A stretch of DNA of 12,200 bases from Planctomycetaceae bacterium. Lineage in GTDB: Bacteria > Planctomycetota > Planctomycetia > Pirellulales > Pirellulaceae. The stretch lies in NCBI GenBank assembly GCA_002685655.1, contig NYXM01000206.1, forward strand, positions 1 through 12,200. Direction: 5' to 3'. Positions 1 through 5,720 of the stretch are shown piece after piece. Each line of letters begins with the position of its first letter. The first letter of the stretch is position 1. Below the pieces are notes generated by a model that was not told where the DNA came from, searched no databases, and worked only from the letters and a program-made list of their open reading frames with translations. Both the position numbers and the translations under genes were made by a program.

Positions 1-56
1 CGATGCCTCTGACGGGCACGCTTGCCGCTCTCCCAACCGATCGGAGTTCTACCCAC
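1..56 (-). CDS. Possible 5' end of a gene coupled to the recombinase (partial)
   Basis: A GTG at 56-54 overlaps the TAG stop of the recombinase gene by one base (TAGTG). The frame stays open for 18 codons to the window edge, reading VGRTPIGWESGKRARQRH. An AAGGGGG purine run lies 7 bases upstream of the GTG, inside the end of the recombinase gene, and could serve as its ribosome binding site. In IS607-type elements tnpA is usually followed by an overlapping tnpB, so this is where a tnpB or other cargo gene would begin. The 18 residues do not look like a standard TnpB start to me, and a second frame is also open here. The call rests on spacing alone. Confidence 0.25.
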   Translation of the reverse strand, partial: MGRTPIGWESGKRARQRH

Positions 57-751
57 TATACAACCCCCTTTTGCGCCCAGCGCATGGGGTCCACTTCACT
101 CGCCTTCGCGGTATAGTGAGTTAGGATCGAGAGAATCTCATCTGTTAGTGTCTCATTTAAGTCTTTGTCTTCATCGTTCATTGTGAAGATCAACTGAGCC
201 CCGCCACGATTAACAAGGAAGCTGATAAGCTGGACCGCAAAGCGTGCTAGGCGAGTTGGGTCTGTAGCAACAATAAACCCATTACGATATTTGTCATCAA
301 GAATATCCTTAATCAATTGCAAGAAAACTTTGCGTTCAAAGTTCATCCCGCTCCCGACAGATTTGTACCACGTAATCTTTGCTTTCTCGCCCCACCGATT
401 ATTGATGTACGATCGGACCCGTTGCTCCTGATGTTCGAGTGATGATTTTTCTGACGATCCCACACGCCTAGCTTGCCCGTCAGATGAGACGCGAATTACG
501 GCTGCGATAGGAATTTGTCCATCATGGCCATTTTCTTCTGCATGACAGATGCCAAGCCAAGAGAGTACGTCTTGCTCTCGGAAACGGCGATGCCCACTAG
601 GCAATGTCAGGCAGAGAAGAGAGCCGTTGCTTGTCGCCCTGCGAATTGTGGTGGTTGCGACATTAAATCTCCGAGAGACGTCACCAATCCTCAAGAGCGT
701 TGACGATTGTTGTGGCGAGAGAACAGCCGTAGAATTAGAGATAGCTTGCAT
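56..751 (-). CDS. IS607-type serine recombinase (TnpA-like) with MerR-like HTH
   Basis: 231 aa. Residues about 19-67 form a MerR/excisionase-like helix-turn-helix ending in PSGHRRFREQDVLSWLG. Residues about 83-218 form a resolvase-type serine recombinase domain. AVIRVSSDGQ carries the likely nucleophile Ser89, and VGSGMNFER (132-140) and TRLARF (166-171) match conserved active-site segments of the family. An HTH head on a small resolvase domain is the IS607 TnpA layout (about 200 aa); such enzymes cut and rejoin DNA through a phosphoserine link. The insert between RVSS and SLEHQEQ is a little longer than usual. A GGAAGGA ribosome binding site lies 9 bases upstream of the ATG, inside a small hairpin. 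The DNA looks more AT-rich than its neighbours, which fits recent transfer. A stand-alone recombinase not carried by an IS is the alternative. Confidence 0.85.
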   Translation of the reverse strand: MQAISNSTAVLSPQQSSTLLRIGDVSRRFNVATTTIRRATSNGSLLCLTLPSGHRRFREQDVLSWLGICHAEENGHDGQIPIAAVIRVSSDGQARRVGSSEKSSLEHQEQRVRSYINNRWGEKAKITWYKSVGSGMNFERKVFLQLIKDILDDKYRNGFIVATDPTRLARFAVQLISFLVNRGGAQLIFTMNDEDKDLNETLTDEILSILTHYTAKASEVDPMRWAQKGVV

Positions 752-768
752 CGGAAATCATCCTTCCG
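752..768 (-). promoter_or_regulatory. Hairpin over the recombinase ribosome binding site
   Basis: CGGAA (752-756) and TTCCG (764-768) form a 5-bp inverted repeat with a 7-base loop, directly against the ATG at 751. On the minus strand the left arm and loop contain the GGAAGGA ribosome binding site, so folding could limit translation of the recombinase. The inverted repeat is visible; the regulatory role is inferred. Confidence 0.3.
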
Positions 769-779
769 TTTGCGAGTCA

Positions 780-813
780 GAGCCGTTCAGTTGTTGACGC
801 AACCGTTCGGCTC
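780..813. repeat. Interrupted inverted repeat upstream of the recombinase gene
   Basis: Outer arms GAGCCG (780-785) and CGGCTC (808-813) match perfectly. Inner arms GTTG (790-793) and CAAC (800-803) also pair, with symmetrical 4-base spacers between the outer and inner arms. It lies 29 bases upstream of the recombinase start, where an operator for its HTH domain or a subterminal recombinase binding site would be expected. The function is unproven. Confidence 0.45.
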
Positions 814-823
814 GATTTGTTTC

Positions 824-842
824 GTGAGCTTCAATTGCTCAC
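824..842. repeat. Perfect 6-bp inverted repeat GTGAGC/GCTCAC
   Basis: GTGAGC (824-829) and GCTCAC (837-842) are perfect inverted arms around a 7-base loop. This is the second of three closely spaced inverted repeats between the recombinase gene and the kdsA leader. It has no T-run on either side, so it is not a typical intrinsic terminator. It may be an element end or a protein binding site. Confidence 0.45.
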
Positions 843-866
843 CCGTAGCCCCATTTTACTGGTGTG

Positions 867-886
867 TTGGCAAATGCGCAAGCCAA
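867..886. repeat. Inverted repeat TTGGC/GCCAA
   Basis: TTGGC (867-871) and GCCAA (882-886) are inverted arms around a 10-base loop that itself holds the palindrome TGCGCA. It sits just upstream of the possible -10 element of kdsA, so it could also act as an operator for that promoter. Confidence 0.35.
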
Positions 887-891
887 TAATC

Positions 892-900
892 TGTTAGAAT
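892..900 (+). promoter_or_regulatory. Possible extended -10 promoter element for kdsA
   Basis: TGTTAGAAT reads as an extended -10 (TGn followed by TAGAAT). No -35 hexamer sits at 16-18 bases; TTGGCA at 867-872 is 22 bases away. If used, transcription would start near 907 and give a 5' leader of over 230 bases containing the structured repeat at 943-1049. Weak evidence from sequence only. Confidence 0.25.
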
Positions 901-942
901 TTCGTCGAAGCTAGGCAGAGCAACACAAGAACGTGGGCCAAT

Positions 943-1049
943 GCGAGCTATCGCTCAGTTGCGGCGACCCGCTCTCCGACCAACCTGCGGTCGGTGCCCG
1001 TCGCTGAAAACTTGGCTCATTTGTGAAGAAAAACGTGATACGAGCTTTC
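943..1049 (+). repeat. Structured dispersed repeat, copy 1 (kdsA leader)
   Basis: This ~107-bp stretch aligns without gaps to 7633-7739, with 9 mismatches by my count (about 92% identity), in the same orientation. It contains a nested stem: GCGAC with GTCGC outside, and CCGACC with GGTCGG around a 7-base loop inside. Near its left end GAGC and GCTC form a short hairpin. Both nested stem arm pairs are identical in the two copies. It ends 94 bases before the kdsA start. Open frames crossing it in several directions look like by-products of its composition rather than genes. It may be an intergenic mobile repeat or a transcribed RNA element. Confidence 0.85.
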
Positions 1050-1143
1050 GAAGCCGATTTGCGATCAAGACGCATCTTTATTCGGCCACTGAACGTTGTC
1101 GCGGATCCCCCAATCTTTGGACGAAATTGAAAGAACCAACGCC

Positions 1144-2004
1144 GTGCCTGAAAATCCCCCACTGGAAGACGTTTCGCCTGAAAATCCTGTCCAAGTAGGC
1201 CCCTATCGTTGTGGCATCGGCTGCGAAATGCTGGTCATCGCCGGACCATGCGTGATCGAAAACGAATCGCTCGTTCTAGAGATCGCTCACGCATTGCGAG
1301 ATATCGCGGCCACGCGCCCGGTGCAACTGGTCTTTAAAGCGTCGTTTGATAAAGCCAACCGTACGAGCCTCGATTCGTTCCGGGGTCCCGGCCTGGTGGA
1401 TGGGCTCAGGATTTTGGGCCGCGTCACTCGGGAGACGGGGCTCCCGGTCACGACGGACATTCACGAATCCGGACAGGCGGCGCCCGTCAGCGAAGTCTGT
1501 GATCTGCTGCAAATCCCCGCATTTTTGGCTAGACAGACCGATCTTTTGGTTGCCGCGGCAAAGACGGGTCGAGCGGTGAATGTCAAGAAGGGGCAGTTTC
1601 TCGCCCCATGGGACATGAAACAGGTTGTCGGCAAACTAAATGGCTCCGGCTGCCGTAGTGTATTGTTGTGCGAACGCGGTACGTTTTTCGGTTATGGCCG
1701 CCTTGTGAATGACATGCGTGCGTTGCCGCAGATGCGCGAGTTAGGGACCCCTGTGATATTTGACGCCACACATAGTGTCCAGGAACCTGGAGGATTGGGA
1801 ACGACAACGGGTGGCAATCGTGCGATGGTCGAACCGTTGGCTCGGGCCGCAACCGCCATTGGAGTCGATGGTCTGTTTTTCGAGACGCATCCTGACCCAG
1901 ATTCGGCACCGAGCGACGGTCCCAATACGATCCATTTAGACCAGTTTGCCGCCATCCTCGATCGTATCCTGAGGATTCGTGAAACCGTGGAGAGTTTCTC
2001 TTGA
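1144..2004 (+). CDS. kdsA: 3-deoxy-D-manno-octulosonate 8-phosphate synthase, metal-type
   Basis: 286 aa from GTG. It condenses phosphoenolpyruvate with arabinose 5-phosphate to Kdo8P in the cytoplasm, for the Kdo of lipopolysaccharide. Family blocks run in order: [73 protein letters not shown]. The Cys of AGPC (Cys36), His210, Glu247 and Asp258 keep the 174-, 37- and 11-residue spacing of the metal ligands Cys11/His185/Glu222/Asp233 recalled for Aquifex KdsA. E. coli-type enzymes have Asn in place of the Cys, so this is the metal-dependent class. An upstream TTG at 1096 (302 aa) is possible; GTG 1144 gives a length nearer the family norm, but neither has a strong ribosome binding site. It overlaps the next gene by TTGA. 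Confidence 0.95.
   Translation: MPENPPLEDVSPENPVQVGPYRCGIGCEMLVIAGPCVIENESLVLEIAHALRDIAATRPVQLVFKASFDKANRTSLDSFRGPGLVDGLRILGRVTRETGLPVTTDIHESGQAAPVSEVCDLLQIPAFLARQTDLLVAAAKTGRAVNVKKGQFLAPWDMKQVVGKLNGSGCRSVLLCERGTFFGYGRLVNDMRALPQMRELGTPVIFDATHSVQEPGGLGTTTGGNRAMVEPLARAATAIGVDGLFFETHPDPDSAPSDGPNTIHLDQFAAILDRILRIRETVESFS
1989..1994 (+). promoter_or_regulatory. Ribosome binding site deciding the TTG start of the lipoprotein
   Basis: GGAGAG lies 6 bases upstream of TTG 2001. It supports this rare start, which has no later in-frame ATG/GTG/TTG alternative before the lipobox except an ATG too close to it. The site is inside the end of kdsA, suggesting coupled translation. Confidence 0.6.
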
Positions 2005-3899
2005 ACCTTCGTTGTCGTTACCTCGCATCGTTACAAGCGGTTGCGTGCTGGCCGGCCCAGGCTGTACCGCTCCAGGCTAGGAAGGCCGACTCGAAACGGG
2101 TCCGGTCGCCACGTGTAACGCTCAGGCTGATCGCCACGGGGCTGAGTTGTTTAGGGCTGATGACCCTCGCCGGTTGTCCTTCGAATACGCAACAACATTC
2201 GAAAAAACAGACTGGCTTCGCGGCCACCGAACAGTCTTCTTCCAAGCACTTGAACGCTGCGATCGATTTTGCCAATCGCATGGACGAGTTTGAAGAAGAG
2301 CAAGCCAACGTTCAGGTTGCGTATCACTTGAATCGCTGGGTGGACGAAATGAAACTGACCGACGATTGGTCACCGGATCCGCTCAGCCAAAGTCTGCCTC
2401 GCGAGATGCGCAAGCGTGTGGTCGCAGAACTGGGGCGTCCCCAATTCTATCTAAACGACATCAAATCACTGATGCAGTCAGTCTGGTGCGCCAACATTGC
2501 CAAGTGGGTGGCGCGCGCGCCGGTTTTAGGTCCGCTGGGTCATCGGTCACAGGCGCACGCGGAGACGCTTGAAGATTTTGAGGTTGATCAGTTGATCGTT
2601 GCGGAACGGTTGTTTGATTGGACCATTCGCAATATTCAGCTCGAAACAACCATCCCGTATCCGTTTGACCCGATTGAGCTTACGACGGGGGCCGCGGCAA
2701 ACCAGAAACGTCTCCTCCCGCCGCCGATGCGAGGCATCGCCGGTCCTGGTTACCAGACGCATCCATGGCAGACCCTGCTATATGGTCGAGGTGATTCGCT
2801 GGCTCGAGCGCGAGTTTTCATGCAACTTGCTCGTCAGCAAGAAATTGACGTCGTGATGTTGGCGTTTCCAGGTCTGACCACTCCGCCCCGCGCACGTCCG
2901 TGGTTGCCTGCGGTGCTGATTCGTGATCAGTTGTACCTGTTCGATACTGAGATTGGTTTGGCGCTCCCAGGGCCGAATGACGAGGGCATCGCAACGCTGC
3001 AACAAGTTCAAGCCGACACGTCGCTTCTCGCCAAACTTAATATTGGTACCGATTTCAGATATCGCGTGGTTGAAGAAGACTTGATGGAGGTGCTCGCGTT
3101 GGTCGACGCCTCTGAGCAAGATCTGTCGCGTCGAATGCAGTTAGTGCACCAGAATCTGACCGGCGACGGTCGGCTCGTGCTAACGGTGGATGGAACTGAG
3201 TTGTCAGACCGACTAAAGAAATGTCCCGGCGTGGGAGATGTACAGATTTGGCCAATTTCGTACGAAACAACGTGGTATCAGACTGCGACCGCGACCCCCG
3301 CTTACCTGGAGAAGCTGCAGGCAGAAGTAAGGGAAGATCCTGACTCGCAACGCGATTATTTGGACAAGTACGTTGTCTTCGCTGCTCGCAACGGATTGGT
3401 GCGAGCACGGCACTTGCATTTTCGTAACAAGTTCGGCAACGTCGGCGACGAAAAAGGTGCCAAGATGTTGTATCTGGAGTCACGGATTCCCAACGCCCAA
3501 CTCGACCAGATCGAAACTTCCGATAGGGTGCAAGAGCAACTCGGCCTGACACGCCAGGATGACGAACGACAAGTCTACTTCCAAGGCCGCATGGCGATGG
3601 CCAAAATGGTTGTGACCAACACCAAGCACCACGCCAGTTATTGGCTTGGGTTGGCGCAGTACGACGATGGTCGGCCGGAGGCGGCCGTCGAGTGGTTTGC
3701 GCGGCGCACCTTGGAAGCGTTTCCCGATGGGCCCTGGACAGGTGGTGCCCGGTACAATCTAGGGCGAACTTACGAAGCCTTGGGCGATATTGAAAAAGCC
3801 CGCGAACAGTATTTTCAGGACGAATCGCCCCAAAAATATGGAAATCTACTGCGTGCACGATACTTGGCGCGCACGCTCGTGGCGAACGAATCCGATTGA
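2001..3899 (+). CDS. Large lipoprotein with TPR-like C-terminus and degenerate transglutaminase-like core
   Basis: 632 aa. After a basic N-terminal stretch, a hydrophobic segment (about 41-58) ends in the lipobox LAGC with Cys59, so it is probably anchored in an envelope membrane. Residues about 198-325 ([50 protein letters not shown]) have the layout of a transglutaminase-like fold, but the usual Cys and His positions are not conserved, so enzyme activity is doubtful. Residues about 547-606 ([12 protein letters not shown] through [20 protein letters not shown]) look like two TPR helix pairs. The start is TTG, overlapping kdsA as TTGA, with GGAGAG 6 bases upstream. The N-terminal region before the signal is unusually long (about 40 residues). 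No precise function is recognised; a structural or assembly role in the envelope is a guess. Confidence 0.85.
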   Translation: MNLRCRYLASLQAVACWPAQAVPLQARKADSKRVRSPRVTLRLIATGLSCLGLMTLAGCPSNTQQHSKKQTGFAATEQSSSKHLNAAIDFANRMDEFEEEQANVQVAYHLNRWVDEMKLTDDWSPDPLSQSLPREMRKRVVAELGRPQFYLNDIKSLMQSVWCANIAKWVARAPVLGPLGHRSQAHAETLEDFEVDQLIVAERLFDWTIRNIQLETTIPYPFDPIELTTGAAANQKRLLPPPMRGIAGPGYQTHPWQTLLYGRGDSLARARVFMQLARQQEIDVVMLAFPGLTTPPRARPWLPAVLIRDQLYLFDTEIGLALPGPNDEGIATLQQVQADTSLLAKLNIGTDFRYRVVEEDLMEVLALVDASEQDLSRRMQLVHQNLTGDGRLVLTVDGTELSDRLKKCPGVGDVQIWPISYETTWYQTATATPAYLEKLQAEVREDPDSQRDYLDKYVVFAARNGLVRARHLHFRNKFGNVGDEKGAKMLYLESRIPNAQLDQIETSDRVQEQLGLTRQDDERQVYFQGRMAMAKMVVTNTKHHASYWLGLAQYDDGRPEAAVEWFARRTLEAFPDGPWTGGARYNLGRTYEALGDIEKAREQYFQDESPQKYGNLLRARYLARTLVANESD

Positions 3900-3994
3900 C
3901 CACGGCCCAACGCACAAGCTGGCATTGAGCCGTCAGCGATCATCTCTGCCAAGCCCCCGCCACGTACGCTCCACACCCTCCGCGCTGCTCTCAT

Positions 3995-4882
3995 CTACTT
4001 CCAAGCGAACGCTTTGCCGGTCAATTGCTCGTAGGCGTCGATGTACTTTTCACGTGTCTTGGCCACGATGTCATCCGGAAGGGCAGGAGGGAGGCTGTTC
4101 TTATCCCAGTTGGTCGTCCCCAACCAGTCGCGTACAAACTGTTTGTCGTATGATGGCTGACTGCCGCCCGGGGCATATTGATCGGCTGGCCAAAATCGGG
4201 AGCTGTCAGGTGTCAGGACTTCGTCAATCAAGATCAATTCGCCGTCAAACCGACCCCATTCGAATTTCGTGTCGGCAATGATGATACCTCGCTCCAAAGC
4301 GTAGGCCGCACCGCGCTGGTAAATATCAATGCTGCGATCCCGCAGGTCCGTGGCCGTCTCTTCGCCGATGATCTCGACCATTCGCTCGAAAGAAATATTG
4401 ATGTCGTGGCCTTCGTCCTCCTTGGTGGCGGGTGTGAAGATCGGGGTCTCCAACTTGTCACCTTGCTTCAGTCCAGCTGGGAGCTTGATCCCACAGACCT
4501 CACCTGACGCCACGTATTCCTTCCAACCCGATCCGTCGAGGTATCCACGCACCACACATTCGATGGGCACGACCTCGCATTTTCGCACAAGCATACTGCG
4601 GCCAACCAACGGTTCCAGATCGGTCGACGCAGGCAGGTCGGCACCATCCAGCTCGAGTGAGAGCAGATGGTTTGGTGTGTCCAGCATGTCGAACCAGAAC
4701 CCGCTGATTTGCGTGAGTACACGTCCCTTGTCTGGAATGCCAGTAGGAATGACCCAGTCGTATGCGCTGATCCGATCGGTGCTGACCATCAACAACTGGT
4801 CTTTGAGTTCGTAGATGTCACGGACCTTTCCACGGCGAACAGGCAGATCTTCCAGCGAAGTTTCTAAAACGGGCGTATTCAT
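3995..4882 (-). CDS. purC: Phosphoribosylaminoimidazole-succinocarboxamide synthase (SAICAR synthetase)
   Basis: 295 aa. It joins CAIR and aspartate with ATP to give SAICAR in de novo purine synthesis, in the cytoplasm. Signature segments are clear: RGKVRDIY (17-24), DRISAYD (36-42), RGYLDGSGWKEY (112-123), ADTKFEWG (203-210) and DEVLTPDSSRFW (220-231). The length fits the ~300-aa bacterial form. The frame is open upstream to 5047, but ATG 4882 is chosen because AAGGA lies 6 bases upstream and homology begins right after it. It stands alone, away from other pur genes, convergent with the lipoprotein gene and divergent from the small lipoprotein gene. I saw no convincing promoter in the 265-bp divergent region on this strand. 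Confidence 0.97.
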   Translation of the reverse strand: MNTPVLETSLEDLPVRRGKVRDIYELKDQLLMVSTDRISAYDWVIPTGIPDKGRVLTQISGFWFDMLDTPNHLLSLELDGADLPASTDLEPLVGRSMLVRKCEVVPIECVVRGYLDGSGWKEYVASGEVCGIKLPAGLKQGDKLETPIFTPATKEDEGHDINISFERMVEIIGEETATDLRDRSIDIYQRGAAYALERGIIIADTKFEWGRFDGELILIDEVLTPDSSRFWPADQYAPGGSQPSYDKQFVRDWLGTTNWDKNSLPPALPDDIVAKTREKYIDAYEQLTGKAFAWK

Positions 4883-5057
4883 GGCCGTTCCTTGCGATTG
4901 CGGGCATCCGGATGACAACGGCGGCCTGTGGCAGCACAGAGCAGTCGCTGATGATACGGCGCAAACAGCGTTTCGCCTAGCAGGATACCGGTGGATTTCC
5001 GTCCTTTGACAGATCTCCTTGGCGCTAGCACGATAGCACGGACGCACTTTGAATCTG

Positions 5058-5088
5058 GCTGTTGTAAAACAGCGATTGTGCCTACAAT
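5058..5088 (+). promoter_or_regulatory. Possible promoter and operator-like palindrome for the small lipoprotein gene
   Basis: TACAAT at 5083-5088 is a good -10 match. TTGTAA (5062-5067) is a possible -35 but the spacer is only 15 bases. The perfect inverted repeat GCTGTT/AACAGC (5058-5063, 5068-5073, 4-base loop) overlaps the -35 position, where a repressor could bind. The GTG start is 60 bases beyond the -10. Confidence 0.3.
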
Positions 5089-5147
5089 CCGCCCTCGCTT
5101 GGCTCGGCGCTTACCGGGCAAGCTGCTTTTTGTGCGAGGAATCTGTT

Positions 5148-5399
5148 GTGGCCAAATACATCTACCGATCGATTGCGGTTGTTATCTTGATGCAAACGGC
5201 TGGGTGCGGCAACGCGATAAACTGGTGGGGCCCCCAGGGGACGATGCGACAGCAACAGTTGGACGCATCGGTCTACGATCCGTATGCCGAGCCTGACGTT
5301 GGGCCGGAGGTCGTAGGTTCACGTCCCCGCGATTTCCAAAAGCCATTCGCGGAACCCGTTCGCAACAGTCGGCCCGGGAACTCGCTCTGGGGACGGTAG
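5148..5399 (+). CDS. Small planctomycete-type secreted or lipoprotein
   Basis: 83 aa from GTG 5148, with GAGGA 7 bases upstream. The hydrophobic segment YRSIAVVILMQTAGC ends in a lipobox-like TAGC (T at -3 is less usual), so it is likely exported and lipid-anchored. The mature part is short and Pro/Arg-rich. It holds the run WGPQGTMRQQQLDAS, then DPYAEPDVGPEVVGSRPRDFQ split around a GPEVVG core, then FAEPVRNSRP. I recognise this pattern as typical of small planctomycete 'membrane or secreted' proteins of unknown function, from memory rather than a search. An in-frame ATG at 5049 would add 33 residues ahead of the signal sequence and is rejected. Confidence 0.75.
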   Translation: MAKYIYRSIAVVILMQTAGCGNAINWWGPQGTMRQQQLDASVYDPYAEPDVGPEVVGSRPRDFQKPFAEPVRNSRPGNSLWGR

Positions 5400-5720
5400 T
5401 CGCCTCGATCGGCGGCCCTCCGCGGCACGATTGTCTGGCCTGGCCGGTATCGAACAAAGGGCCGGCATCAAATAAAGCTGGCCGCTGAACCTTGCCCAGC
5501 GATGCCGTTTTGGCAACAATAGTGGCACATTCCTGCCTGCGGCGATTTTAGACCTGCGATGCCGCGTTCCCCCGCCTAGTGCCTCATGACACGCAACATT
5601 TTACGCCGGCGTTGCATTCCGACCGGGAATACGGACGGAGTTCAACTTGGTCCTGCCGAAAAATCAAGATGTCAGGGCACATTCGGGCCTTTGCCCACTT
5701 GCTACATAAGGAAGTCCTTC
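5400..5720. other. 321-bp intergenic region with a stem-loop
   Basis: No gene is supported here. GGCCGGC (5460-5466) and GCTGGCC (5477-5483) form a 7-bp stem with one G-U pair and a 10-base loop. It lacks a T-run but could be the 3' end of the small lipoprotein transcript. Weaker hairpins are TGCC/GGCA near 5513-5526 and GGGC/GCCC near 5685-5697. An ATG at 5586 is in frame with the propeller gene, but the added 45 residues precede its signal peptide and are not credible. Confidence 0.4.

Noticed and set aside
12..45. Possible third partial copy of the dispersed repeat at the left edge (minus strand)
   Set aside because: Only about 9 bases (GTGCCCGTC) match in a row, which chance can explain in GC-rich DNA.
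911..1198. Open frames on both strands of about 83-85 codons across the first repeat copy
   Set aside because: They lie over the dispersed repeat, continue into kdsA in another frame, and have low-complexity Arg/Pro/Ser-rich products without a family look.
3055..3915. 286-codon minus-strand open frame opposite the lipoprotein gene
   Set aside because: Its product is Arg/Pro-rich with no domain, and the plus-strand protein has a lipobox, ribosome binding site and TPR motifs. It is a shadow frame in GC-rich DNA.
4883..5047. 55-residue N-terminal extension of purC
   Set aside because: SAICAR synthetase homology begins just after ATG 4882, which has AAGGA at good spacing; the extension is Cys/Arg-rich and not family-like.
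5586..5720. 45-residue N-terminal extension of the propeller protein
   Set aside because: It would bury the signal peptide; ATG 5721 has AAGGAA 7 bases upstream and starts directly at the signal sequence.
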